The notes beneath the pieces were generated by a model, which saw nothing but the letters and a program-made list of their open reading frames with translations, made no database searches and was not told where the DNA came from. Positions 43,988 through 55,296 of a DNA stretch of 64,000 bases are shown one piece after another (positions within the stretch are counted from its first letter, which is position 1; the number at the start of each line of letters is the position of its first letter). The stretch is from Ceratopteris richardii (lineage: Eukaryota; Streptophyta; Polypodiopsida; Polypodiales; Pteridaceae). The position numbers and the translations under genes are program-made. The stretch lies in contig CM035439.1 in assembly GCA_020310875.1 (NCBI GenBank), forward strand, positions 136,591,929 to 136,655,928. The letters are read 5' to 3'.

Positions 43988-46900
43988 ATGCAAACCGAAG
44001 CAGGACCATCAGAGGCTGGCCCCAGTGCACCGATGGCCACTATTGGAGAATTACTAGCAGAATCTTATCCTACGGTGCAACCACCAGAGTTTCAAGGTTT
44101 TCCAGGACCCATGCCAATCGATGATCCTCCTAGAGGATATACCGAGAAGATTCATCGTAACTCTCATTGGTTTCAAGGCCTAGCAGGACCATTAGCAGAC
44201 GCTGATTTCATATTTGAGGCCAATTTGGCATTTGATCTTCGCACATGGACCAAGTACCAGTTCTTTTCAAGAGAATTTGAAGGACTGCAGAATACACAAG
44301 ATTTAACGCACGTTTGGGCACGAGCGGGATTTATAGAATACTTTAGTGACCCTCTGCCTAAACCCGATTTTTACAGATGCTTTTACTTGGTAACCACCTT
44401 AACGGCTTCAGAGAACAAGGATCTACCCGGCACATTCATGTTACCATCCTTGGTAAATGATCCTCCATTCAAAAGGTTTTATTTGTCTAAAGATTTAATT
44501 CGCGCAGCTCTGAAAATACATGGAACACACACTCCGACGGAGAGAGAACGGCTAGTCCCAGAGCAGATGAAACGTGGTGACGTAACTAAGTGGGAGGATA
44601 TTTCAGCTATAACCCCTGAGCTTTCCAAGCCATTACGGATATGCATGCAGCACTTTGCTTTCCCAGCTCAGGATCGTTTTACCATGCCCCACAAGAGAAT
44701 CTGGTTTGGATTGTACTTAGCATGTACTGGACCGCAAACGGTTGATCTAGCCAGCTGGATAATTGATCAGCTCTATTTGGCACAACATAGGTGGGAGCGA
44801 AAGAAGGTAATCAATGGGTGTTGCGCCCTCACCAGGATCATATATATGTGCTTGGCGTATGACTTACCAATTGAGCGTGCCATGACCAGTGAGGAACTGA
44901 AAGCATTTAAAGGCACCACTAGGAAGGCTAGAAAGTCTAGCAAAGGCAGAGCCGGAAAGCGGATGAGAGGTACTATCCCGTGCCTACAAGTCCCAGAATC
45001 ACCCTCGCCACAACCATCTCCAGAGCAGTCACCAACAGCAGACACTCCCACGGTACCACCAATTCGTATACCGTTATCAAGACCAGTTACGCCGGAGGGC
45101 ACCACTAGTACTGTTGCACCCCAAGCAGCCACAACCACAGAACATATCACCACAACAGCTGAACTTCCCACCACTATTGGTGCTGAACTTCCCACCACTA
45201 TTGGTGCGGAAGCTTTCTCTTTTCCAATACCCCATTTAGAAGCAGGACAAGTAGAGCCACTGGACCAAACTTTTGATTTTGAGATGCCCGATGCATTCTC
45301 CAATGAGTTCCAGTTTTCAGAAGGACAATTGTTTTCTCAAGAATTTGAAAGGCCTAGCTACCCTACCACACCAAGGGATCAGCCACAAGGACAGGTCGTG
45401 TCCAGCTCTGATGACGAAAGAACAACAACCGATGACGACGAAGGAGACGACGAAGCTAGCCAGGGAACACATGAATCCCAAGAGTAGGAACAGACAGATG
45501 GCCAAGGCCAACAAACAGACACACATGGCGATACCAGTACCCATGAAGATGAAACTTACGAGGCAGCAGCTTACACACTAGCTATCAAGAAGTTGTATAG
45601 AACTATGGAAAAAGTTTGGGCACGCAAAAAGCTGACAGAGGAAGAGAGTCAAACGATAATAGAACAAGAACTTGTCACAGGCGGATTCGAAGACGCATAC
45701 ATCAAAGGATTCAAAGAATTAGTCAAATGAGTAGGCTCCAACGAAGCACTCAGGTACTTGCAAAGAAAGCCACTGCCACAGTTTGACCCCCGCAGAGTAC
45801 GATTACTTTCAATGCCCGGCGAATACATTCGTGTACCAACCGGAGCACAATCTTCAGAACAAGCCAGGGAGGCACGCCTTGTCCCCGAAAGTTCATTGGC
45901 CGTAGAAACCATCATTGTAGATTCCCCACCCCGTGCTACAACTGTACCTACCTCAGCAGTCACTGAAGTACCGACCACCCCAACCGCTCCTCTCTCACCA
46001 CCCGTCCATCCAGCCTCCCCTCTTCACCCTCCTTCCCCCAGACCAACATCTTCATTCGCTGGTGGTGTTGCAGAAATTGTCTTTACGACCACTAACCCCA
46101 CAATTCCCGCACCCATTAACCCTAGTCTACCCCCTCCCACACCCACCTTTCTACCCAACCCATTCCTTCATCAATCTTTTCCATCTTTCCCCACAACTCC
46201 AAGACCCCTCTTCCCATTCCCCCCGTCGTTAAGCTTCTCCCCCGTCTCGCCTCCCCGACCCACTGTAACCCCTCTTTCCCCTTTCCACCAAGCTGCTCCA
46301 GCAAGCCCCCCTGTAAATTACCCCTCAACATTTGTAAATCCCGTATTTACACCACCACGAGCACCCACGATCACACCCATATTCACGGTCACCGCACTAG
46401 ATACGTCCACTGACATGGACATCTCACCACCCGCTACACCATCACTCACTTCACTCCCGGCACAAACATTTTTAGGCACATCACAATTTTCAACAATCAC
46501 TACATCATCAACTTTCCCATCCCCATTCCCCATTCCCGTTGCATCTACACCAACTGCATCTTCATTTAGCACCCCATTAATACTCTCACCCACTGTAGAT
46601 AATGCATTCCGACAAATGTTCATGTGTATGACGCAAGTAAGAGATGAGTTCACATCTCTTGGTGATAATTATCAGCAGCTGTAGAGGACAACCAATGACT
46701 TACAGTCGCAGCTTAATTTATTGTCTATTGAAAATGCCTCTCTGAACACCCGATACCAGGAATTACGCGAGGCATATCACAAATTGGAACTAGAAAGCGA
46801 AGAAAAAACCAAGGAAGCCACTGCTGACCTGGATAACTTATTAAGAGCCCAGACAGTCCGCAATGCAACGCTAACACGAAACATGGGCTTACTACGAAGA

Positions 46901-48517
46901 CACCTAGCAGCCGCCAAGGAAGAAAACCAGCGCTTACAGGATCAGAACCGAGAAAACTTAGAAGCAGCGCTCGACAACCCAGACCAACCACTCAATCCTA
47001 GCAGGTTCAAAGCCATTCCTTCAGACTCGATGAGAATGCTACTAGACGATCATGTAAGATTACTAGATGAATACGACCGCATGAACGAGGAGTTATAGAA
47101 ACTCAAAGAAGATCACAAATTACTCCAGTTACGAGAACCGGCACACCAAGACATACCAGCACCTGTGGACCCCTCTCCTGACCTCCTAGAGGAACTCAAC
47201 TCATTACGGGCCCAGGTATTGACCCTTGAATCAAGAATTGTAGTATATGAAGCGCCACCAAGGCCAGATTCCCCACCTGAGCTTCCAGCTGAGGAAGAAA
47301 CGGTCACCATCCCGGTGGAGGAAACGTTTGAAGAAGCGTACGAGCCACAACCCATCCTAGGCGGACGCGTCACGGCCGAGGGCCAGATGACGTACGAACT
47401 TCCGACCCCCGCATGGATGAAGACTATTGAGGAAATTGGAACAACGCACTCAGCGAGAGTAGAGGCACAATTACATGCCATGGCGATGATAGAAGAAAAG
47501 ATATTACAGTCTCCATTCTTTGCTCATTTGGCCCCGCGACGATACATATCTGGGCATGAGCTACAGTATAAACCATATTTCATGTTAATGGCCGAATACC
47601 AGTTAGCCATTGAGAAAGAGACAGGTAAAAAACCATCGCATGCAACTCAATTCGAGGCGGCTGATTTGCCACTAGATGCACAGAAAGGAAGGATCTATCA
47701 ACCAGAGTGGCGAAAAGATTTACTATAGCAGTATCCGGAGATGATGAGTACATGGGTAAAGGCACCTTTGCATTTGAAGTACAATCCATGTTGGGGACCA
47801 GTGCCACGACGCCGCTCTTGGACTGCCTTTGCTATTAAGGTACAAAACAATAAGCAGTGCCAAGATTGGTTGAATTACCACTATTTTAAGCCACCCATTG
47901 AGTTACCAACCGTTGGCTACATGATGGCTACAATTCGCCACTGGCTCCCTAGATTAAAGCATATGGATGATATAGCGGCGCATATGACTGTCAAAATCTC
48001 TGACATGATGCAAATGATTTTTAAAGTCTTCCGACGCGTCAAGGCACCACATGTCAACACCCCGGGCTTTGAGCATGGCAATTTCGATTTGGTATATGAT
48101 ATGAGTACAACGCCATCGCTACGGGTGTGTTATGCCTGGCACTGCAGAATAAAGTACCTACCGGCATGCTACAAGCAAACATTCGAAGAGATGTTCACAA
48201 CCGGCTTCTGGGAATACCATTCAGAGGTATTCATAAGCAGGCCTACACATTTATTACAATTATTTGCCTGTGAACGAATGGTCTATTCCACACACTATCA
48301 GCTCCCGCCACCGGAAGAACCGCAACCAATCGACTGGGAGAAACTCGAGGCAGACCTGGCCCGAGGCATTCGTATCTCCGAGCACACCCTCGCTCAAGAC
48401 CTCCTACAGAACTATATCCGGCAGACCTCACAGCAAGGTTCTGTCAGGGACGACAGAAGCGAGAGGGAGGGGGGTGTTGGAAGCAGCCAGAGGCACAGAC
48501 GACACGGAAGCATGTAA
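43988..48517 (+). pseudogene. ORF2, giant 3' ORF of unknown function
   Basis: A single frame of about 1,510 codons is interrupted by five stops: TAG 45,485, TGA 45,728, TAG 46,682, TAG 47,096 and TAG 47,726. There is no shift. N-terminal globular part, codons 30-320: SREFEGLQNTQDLTHVWARA, KRIWFGLYLACTGPQTVDLA, LTRIIYMCLAYDLPIERAM. Then a basic patch (RKARKSSKGRAGKRMRG), an acidic stretch, a proline/serine belt at about 45,950-46,600 and a coiled coil at about 46,640-47,120 (NTRYQELREAYHKLELESEE). The C-terminal globular part, about 47,390-48,320, includes WTAFAIKVQNNKQCQDWLNY. No signal peptide or membrane segment was seen, so it is unlikely to be envelope-like. The frame passes through the polypurine tract and ends 43 bases inside the 3' LTR. 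Confidence 0.7.
48458..48474 (+). other. Polypurine tract
   Basis: The purine run agcgagagggagggggg lies directly before TGTTGG of the 3' LTR. It is the primer for plus-strand DNA synthesis and is at the same time ORF2 code (ERE-GG). Confidence 0.8.
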
Positions 48518-49112
48518 CGACAAAGCAGGGAGCCAGTCAAATCGTTTTTCAAATAATTATGTTTTCAAATACTTTCCAAAAACCTCCAATAGTGATTTTT
48601 ATCACTATTGTAACATATGTAACATAGAAAACCCCATTTTGTAATCCATAGCTCCATTTTGTGCAAGCCGAGGAGTCCTCGAGCTTGAGGAGCTTAGGTA
48701 GAATGCGCGTACCAATTTTCGTTATTTTTAGACACCGTTTAACCTTCCAAATAGCATCTAGGACCTAATTTTTAACTATGCTGGTCACTAGATGTGAAAC
48801 CGGTCAAAACTAGTCTAGAAACTATAAAAAGAGCTAGAGAGCTCATTTTTGAGGTTAGCTTGTTTGAGGTTAGAGTTCTTTTGAGCTTGTAAGAGTGTTC
48901 TTGAGTAATTGAGTGAACTTCTCACCTTCCATTGTGTCTTGCTTGTCTCTTCGTAGTGTGTGTGTATGTGTGTGTGCATTTCTATGCTTCTCACCTTCAC
49001 TCTCACTTCATCTCACATTCACGATCTTCATATCACTCCTATCTCTTCCGCGGATTGACATTAAGGAGGTGGAGCTTCTTAACGTGGTTCTCACCATTGT
49101 GCTAGAGCAACA
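48475..49112 (+). repeat. 3' LTR of the 17.5-kb element
   Basis: 638 bp, TGTTG...CAACA, with a TATA box at about 48,824. Followed by TATGG. See the 5' LTR for the comparison. Confidence 0.95.
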
Positions 49113-50040
49113 TATGGGATAGAATGAAAAGGGTGAATCTAGAGAAGCATTTTCTAGAGAAGGAGATGCCAAAAAGAGTAAGTGAGGTGTAAGATCACTG
49201 CATACAAAAAGGAAAAACTTAGAAGTGGACTAGTACACAACATCATATGAACAAAACTCAAGCTGAGAATGAAGAAGAGAAATCCATTCATATCATCTTC
49301 AATAGTGGGAAGGAAAATACAGATGAATCATTGATAGAAAGAGATAACGATGATGATAGATTCAATGGTGAAGAGATTATGAATTCATGAGTGCCAGACC
49401 CGAAGGAATAGAGAAATGTAACTCATGTGAGGGGGGGCACAATCAAAAGAAGCATATTGCACTATTTCTAAAGTTCTAGAATGCTATGAAGAAGCAGAAA
49501 AGGCAGAGTTAGAAGAAGCAAACATTGCACTATTTGCAAAAATACGCAATGTTTGAGGGAAGTAGAAAGGGTTCAAGAAGACATTGTTTGTTTCCAAGCA
49601 CATTCTTTGACTATGTTGCATGGTTGTATGGATCAATAGTACTGCCATAATAAGTCTTCATGCATTTGTCAACCTATTAGGGTTGAGACCTTTGTTCGTA
49701 GTGTTGAGCTCTGGGTGATGGAAAGACACTCTTCTCTCCACCATGATGATTAGGAGTGGCCATTGGACATGAGATCAAGTTTTTGGTATGAGATTGGCTT
49801 CGATGCGAGCCTCACCCACGTCTTGCCCGACTTGAGAGTCACTGTGTCTAGTGCATCTTCGCTTGAAAGTGTGTGTGGAGCTCGTTGCTTGTGATGACTC
49901 GGATGTGGTATATTGTATGGTTCAATGCTTTGGGATGACATGAAGATACTTCAAGTTGTGCACAACCAAATCAAGGAAATTCAAGAAAGAAATAGGAAAG
50001 AAAAGAGTCTCAAAGAAAGAAAAGAAAAGAAACAAGGAAA
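49113..50040. other. Right flank of the large element
   Basis: The first 80 bases continue the target sequence interrupted at 31,621. At 49,222-49,330 a diverged basic-ORF module (KLKLRMKKRNPFISSS) is read. The remainder, 49,340-50,040, shows no recognised gene; it is A-rich towards its end. Confidence 0.45.
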
Positions 50041-50170
50041 ACCACACCATCTGGAAGCAAAATTAGGAGCAAGATACTACGGCTAGAGAACGTCAATAAT
50101 AAAAAAGATTCAATAAAAGCATGCCTCAGCAGCTAGAAAACACATGCTCCATTTTGTGCAAGCTAAGGAG
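50041..50170 (+). repeat. Direct repeat (130 bp) with LTR-derived end, left copy
   Basis: From ccacaccatctggaagcaaa to gctccattttgtgcaagcta. The last 30 bases match the large element's LTR near 31,799-31,830. The right copy is at 50,806-50,935, with about 10% differences. The pair brackets a reversed copia fragment. Confidence 0.7.
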
Positions 50171-50285
50171 TCCTCTAGCCTACATGCCAAAGCTTTGCAT
50201 CTGACAAAGCCTGAGAATCATGTACTACACATGCTGAATCATTCATAGATTTTTCATAGCCTATGAGCTTATATAGTCCACAAAA

Positions 50286-50735
50286 TCAAATGTCAGAAGC
50301 AATAATGATATCGCCATTTGACAGATCATGAACTATACATCTGTCATCAACAAATTTCACAACCAAGCTAATGTTGGCTAGAACTGAAACTAATAACAAA
50401 TTCTTCTTGATCCTTGGCACAAATAAAGCATCTAAAAATATAAAAGAACTACCATCAGCAGTAGTCATCATGATCTTACCAAATCCCATAAGAGGTTAAG
50501 AGGAGTTGTTGGTGCATGTGATAGTATCCCCTATAGGGACATGTTCGAGTGAAGTAAAGAAACTACACTGCGAGGTAATATGTCTGGTTGCCCCACTATC
50601 AAAGTACCACAAATCTGAGTCTACTGCAAAAAAACACTATTCATGAGAAGAAGGATCATAACTACAAACAGTGGTAAATGCCCACTCTTCATTTTCCACA
50701 AGATTAACAGACTCTATTTTGGGTCATTGCACAAG
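50286..50735 (-). pseudogene. Reversed copia protease to pre-integrase fragment
   Basis: The minus strand reads EEWAFTTVCSYDPSSHEQ, then DLWYFDSGATRHIT (catalytic DSGA), a linker, GFGKIMMTTADGSSFIFLDA and LFVPRIKKNLLLVSVLANIS. These are the protease and following segment of a copia gag-pol. It extends the shorter fragments at 10,039, 15,889, 54,519 and 59,528. One stop breaks it. Confidence 0.8.
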
Positions 50736-50805
50736 AAAGAAGGAAAGAAAATGAAACTAGCGTGATGTGTGTGGCTTTCCTTCAACGAGGGCAGAGAAAT
50801 ATATC

Positions 50806-50935
50806 ACACCATTTGGAAGCAAAATTAGGAGCAAGATAATGCGGCTAGAGAATGTCAATAATAAAAAAGAGTCAATAAAAGCGTGCCTAAGCGGCTAGAA
50901 AACACATGCTCCATTTTGTGCAAGCTAAGGAGTAT
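50806..50935 (+). repeat. Direct repeat (130 bp), right copy
   Basis: Counterpart of 50,041-50,170. It ends at ctaaggagt, where LINE fragment D starts. Confidence 0.7.
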
Positions 50936-51842
50936 AAGAACATGCTACTGAAGAGATTGGCTGGTTGTCACCAGAGAAAAGGGGCTATCTTGTCTGAAAT
51001 CACCCAGGACATGCTAAGAAGATTAAAAAAGCAGACACGGACTATCACTATTTTGCACAAACTTAACTTCAGATGGAAGCTTGGCTGGAGTGCTGCTTAG
51101 TGGCAATACAGATTCTTAAGCCTTTGGATCCTCCCTTTCAACATAAAGCACTCTACACTGATGTGGGTCATCTTGCACAATGGGATCTAGTGTGGTTCCA
51201 AAGCCAAGAAATATGGATTAAATAATGAAGTATGTAATTTTGTGGCAATGAGGAGGACATCTCCCACCTGTTCTTCAACTACAGTCATGCTCAGAAGTTT
51301 TGGTGCCTGCTTTCTCCCATCTGTCACAAGTTGCAGGTCACTCTATTCTATAAAGAAACCCTGGTTGGGTCCAGCAGTAGGATGGACTTTGTGTTGTGGA
51401 ACATATGGAGGGGTCATATCCTCTGGCACATCTGGTTATCAAGAAACCAAAAGGTTTTCAACAATAGAGACTGCTGCCTGCAACATATCTATTTCAAAAG
51501 TCTAATACACATTGGGCAAAAATGTTTCAGTATGATCGCTGATGCTCCTCATGAGGACTTTAAAATATCTGTCCACTTGGCCACTATAGCTCCTTGTAAA
51601 TGGAGAGCCTCCTTGCTTCAGATGTACTGTAAAAATAGGTTGGCAATGATTTTGCTCTGTACATAAGCCCAGCTGGCTATTGCGTGCTTGGGTTGCTCCA
51701 TTGAAGCTTCTTGCACACAAGCCTTCAGGATGCTCTAATACCAATGAAGGGCTCTGGTGTGTAGAACAAGAGGAGGAAGGAGGAGATGGAGGGAGACGGA
51801 AGAGAGGAGAGACGCACAGATGCGTGGGAGCCTGAAAACCCA
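50934..51842 (+). mobile_element. LINE 3' fragment D (zf-RVT region)
   Basis: Same content as fragment A (6,454-7,375). The early TAG of A is CAG here (ITQDMLRRL), a one-base deletion near 51,236 shifts the CKFC region, and the later frame 51,331-51,666 is open. Confidence 0.75.
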
Positions 51843-51888
51843 CATAATGATCTTTCTTGAGGCAATGCTCTATATATGATGTATATTT

Positions 51889-52970
51889 ATGAATATGGGG
51901 GTAAGGTCACATGATCCTTACATCCCCAACATTGACGATCATTTCAAGAGATTCATTGCACTATGTAAGCCTAGAGGATTGGAAGGGTGAACCAATGCCT
52001 TCATGGCTATGTTCCAAGAAACATTAGATGGGCTAGTTAACAAATGGTTCAGCCAGTTTGAGGACAAACATTTCAAAACTTGGCACGAGATGAAGACCGA
52101 ATTTTTTTCTCCACGTAGACCAAGAAAGTCTACCAAGAAATTATTAGATGAGCTCAAGAATTTGAATCTAAGGAGAGATGAGTATTTTTTGAAACTAATG
52201 ACCAAAATAAAGGTGCTAGTTGCAAAGCTACCAGCGGCTCTAAGGGATTTCTTTATCAGGAAGTGGCTAGAAAAGGAACTTTTGATGAGCACCAAGCACA
52301 AGCTCCACAACTTGCTGGTGTCGAGTGCTTTGATAAGAGAGGTTGTAGCTATGGCGATAAGGATAGAGCAGGCCTAAGTTCCTTGTAACGAGTCTTCATC
52401 TCATCTAGAGCAGTGGGGTGACATCCATGAACATCAATGGTTTGCAACTGCAAAATAGGATACAATAGAAAAGTTAAGAAAGGATATCAAGAAGATGAGG
52501 TAGCCGGAGACAAGGGAAAGTCTCTCATGTATTATTTTCTACCCAGAAGGACACCCACAAACAGAATGTCTAAAAAGGTAGTCTATTAGTTTTGCAAAAA
52601 ATGGAGGCATGAAGCCTGCAACTGTTATTACTTGAAAGGGATGGTGGAACCCCCAAGCACCTGCATTATGGGGACAACAGACCAGACAAGCACCACTAAT
52701 GGTTTTGATAATGAAGCCTATAGTGGCTCTAGAACCCATTCCGAGTAATATTCCCATAGTCCCCATTTTTTATTCTTCTCCTGCTAATATAAGTATGCAG
52801 AACAATATGAATTATCAGGCCTCAACATTCAAGAACAGGCCTCAACAGCCCATCATATGTTTTAGATGTGGATAATATGGCAAAGTACAAGCTTGCTACC
52901 TCTTATAAAAAATTGCACCTCCATGTTCCAACTGTTCAAAGTTAAGGGATCACTACACTAGAGAATGAGT
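51889..52970 (+). pseudogene. gag: gag remnant, unit D
   Basis: ATG 51,889 and TGA 51,988-51,990. The frame 52,003-52,377 then reads through the site that is TAA in the other units (TAT here), giving the longest gag stretch: RRDEYFLKLMTKIKVLVAKL and DFFIRKWLEKELLMSTKHKL. The knuckle near 52,860 has an extra TAA (GGATAA). Confidence 0.75.
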
Positions 52971-53119
52971 GAAGAAGGCAAACAGAAGCCAAAATTTGGT
53001 GAATAATGCTTTTCAAATTTCACTAGAGTCACTTCCAACCAGGGATATACTATAACAATCATTGACTACTCACGTGGTGCAACTATGAGAAATCTCCCCA
53101 CTCCAAATATGGACCATAG

Positions 53120-54101
53120 TCTAGAAGGTAGAAGAACGCGTTGAGATGGTGGGGAATGACGATACCAGATTGCAAGAAGGAAGTGATATGAGCATAGTAT
53201 CTAGCCTTGAGAAAATGGTCCCTACCCGATGGTAGAGGAAGGATGAGGCAAAAGAACTTGAGAAGAATGAAGAGCCTAGCAAGGTGGAGGATACGGCAAT
53301 CAAAGAAAAAACAACCCCAACTGAGGTAGAAGAATTAACAAGAAGGATGGAAAGGAGATTGCAAAGACCAGACACTCCATCTCACGTCAGGCCGAAGATT
53401 CATGGAGGGACCAAGAGAAGTATCAAAGGAAGGAAAGAACAATAGAAGATGCATACTGGATGGTCCAACAAGAGATCAGAGGTAAGGCACCTGAGCTCAT
53501 CATAAGTGCTCTAAGAACCCTTATAATAGTAAAACATATCCTAAGGAACACATACTCACAAGTAAGCCTATACAATCTACTACATATGGATGCACAATTT
53601 AAGAACAAAATGAAAAGCATTGTCGCTTTGTTAGGAGCACTATTTTCCATGGAGGGTAGCCTACATAATTGCTTCATAGCACAGGCCCCATTGACTAACT
53701 ATCATAGTCCATGTGTAGTAGTTAAAATAGTTGGTCAAGAAGTTACAAGAGTACTCATAGATGGTGGGTCTGGAGTCAACCTGATGTTGAAATCAAGGAT
53801 GAAGAGGTTAGGACTCCAACCATCTAGGGGCACAATTCAGTGTCATGATGGTAGACCAAAGCAAGGTAAAGGCAATTGGAATAGTTGAAAGGGTAGAACT
53901 GATGATGTCAAGGTCGACATTTATCCTCGATTTTGTTATACTATGAATCATGCTTATGATTGGAGGTTTCCCCTTACTATTAGGATGGCCATGGCTGAGA
54001 CATGCAATGATCATCCACAATTGGGGGTGGAATTACATGTGGGTACATGATGAAGATAATTTGAAGCAATTGCAAATGGAAGCTAGCCCGGATTATGCAT
54101 A
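53120..54101 (+). pseudogene. Linker and aspartic protease remnant, unit D
   Basis: Frame 53,460-53,888 open with VGQEVTRVLIDGGSGVNLM. The second half, after a shift, has LLLGWPWLRHAMIIHNWGWN. Confidence 0.7.
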
Positions 54102-54518
54102 AAAAGGTGTCACCGCCTCAACACTAGGGTTAGGATGACTATGTGCCAACCCCCCAGGATGGAGTCGGTGATCAGAAAAAACTGATCTAGAAGGGAGAAC
54201 ACATGCAAAAAATCCATCCTTGTTACATTATGGTAAGTTCATCCAAGGGGAAATCAATAGTTGGCGTTCAATTAAGTGGAACATAACCTTATTGCATGGT
54301 CAACTGTGGGGAAGGAGCCTACTACAAGCAGAGCACAACATTGAGACAGGGAAGGAAGACAAGTCAGAGCTTCTATGGATGGAAAGGAACCCTTTGGAAT
54401 AATAGCAAGACTAGGATAGGGAGAACGAATGATTAACCGGGGACAAGAAAGTCAAGCTCAGGCAACTCACAAAGCAAAGGCCAACCTTATATGATAAGGG
54501 TCCTCAATCAGAAGCACC

Positions 54519-54800
54519 TCATGATATAGAGCATAAAGTAGCATGCATGAAGTTGAATCTAGACAACAATGGGATATGGAAAGAACTTACTGTTCTACAA
54601 ACACTTTTAAGCGAGGTAATATGTTTGGTTGCCCCACTATCAAAGTACCAAAAGTCTAAGTCTATTGCAGACAAACACTGTTCATGAGAAGATGGGTCAT
54701 AAGTGCAAACAGTGGTAAATGCCCATTCTTCATTCTGCACAAGATTAACAGACTCTATTTTGGGTCATTGCAGACCGCAATTTCTCATATTAAAAGCAAA
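54519..54800 (-). pseudogene. Reversed copia gag/protease fragment, unit D
   Basis: Minus-strand EEWAFTTVC ... FWYFDSGATKHIT, as in units A, C and F. Confidence 0.75.
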
Positions 54801-54936
54801 GGCTTTCTGCAAAAGTTACCAACTTTTAGTTTCACACATGCTTTTTGAAGCCGCTTTCATGTAACGATTATTTCGAAATAATAAAAAAATCATATAAATA
54901 CATGCACTATGTGGATGTAGTCATGTCAACGAAAAT

Positions 54937-55250
54937 GTGAAAGTGACAATTGTGCTAGTGCATAGCATCGTGTCAACAAAATTCAAGCTCAGAATCAAAA
55001 AGAAAAATCCATTCAAATCATCGTCAATATTGAGACAAAAAATAGAGATTATTCATGAGATCGAGTCACAATCATTGTTAGAAAAAGATAAAAAGCACAA
55101 AGAGATGAAGAGTCACAATCATTCAAGTATTCACATGTCCTAAGAAAGATCATCTATATGGATAACACTTTGGAAAGGATTCCACACCACCATAGAGCTC
55201 AACAAGCTTTGCAAGTGAGAATTTTGTGAATTTTCCATCGTTTTGTCCCA
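54937..55250 (+). other. Dispersed basic-ORF module, unit D variant
   Basis: 68 codons with KFKLRIKKKNPFKSSSILRQ. The sequence departs from unit A at 54,991 and instead resembles the module at 18,780. The rest to 55,250 is unrecognised. Confidence 0.35.
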
Positions 55251-55296
55251 CATAATGATCTCTCTTGAGGAAATGCTCTATATATGATGTATATTT

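Larger units (their letters stand above)
31622..49112 (+). mobile_element. Complete 17.5-kb Ty3/gypsy element (Athila/Tat-like), two-ORF
   Basis: The element is bounded by two 638-bp LTRs that differ at 12 positions by eye. Order: 5' LTR, tRNA-Asp PBS, leader with minisatellite, gag-PR-RT-RH-INT-PR2 in one frame, ORF2, polypurine tract, 3' LTR. The right flank begins TATGG. The left flank keeps only TAT next to a damaged LTR start, which fits a 5-bp target duplication. No chromodomain is seen. Integrase order after RNase H and the PBS place it in Ty3/gypsy near Athila/Tat, but the exact lineage is uncertain. Ten in-frame stops and one frameshift make autonomous movement of this copy unlikely. 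Confidence 0.9.
50934..54991. repeat. Right copy of a 4.06-kb direct duplication
   Basis: Corresponds to 6,454-10,512 at offsets of 44,475-44,480. It covers the LINE fragment, gag, linker-protease, spacer and reversed copia fragment. Substitutions and a few indels are more frequent than in the 13,712/57,351 pair. Confidence 0.9.

Noticed and set aside
44773-45303. 176-codon minus-strand frame
   Set aside because: Shadow of ORF2 on the opposite strand in a Thr/Pro-rich part.
43988-48517. ORF2 as an envelope protein
   Set aside because: No signal peptide, membrane-spanning segment or cleavage-site pattern is visible; it has a proline belt and coiled coil instead.
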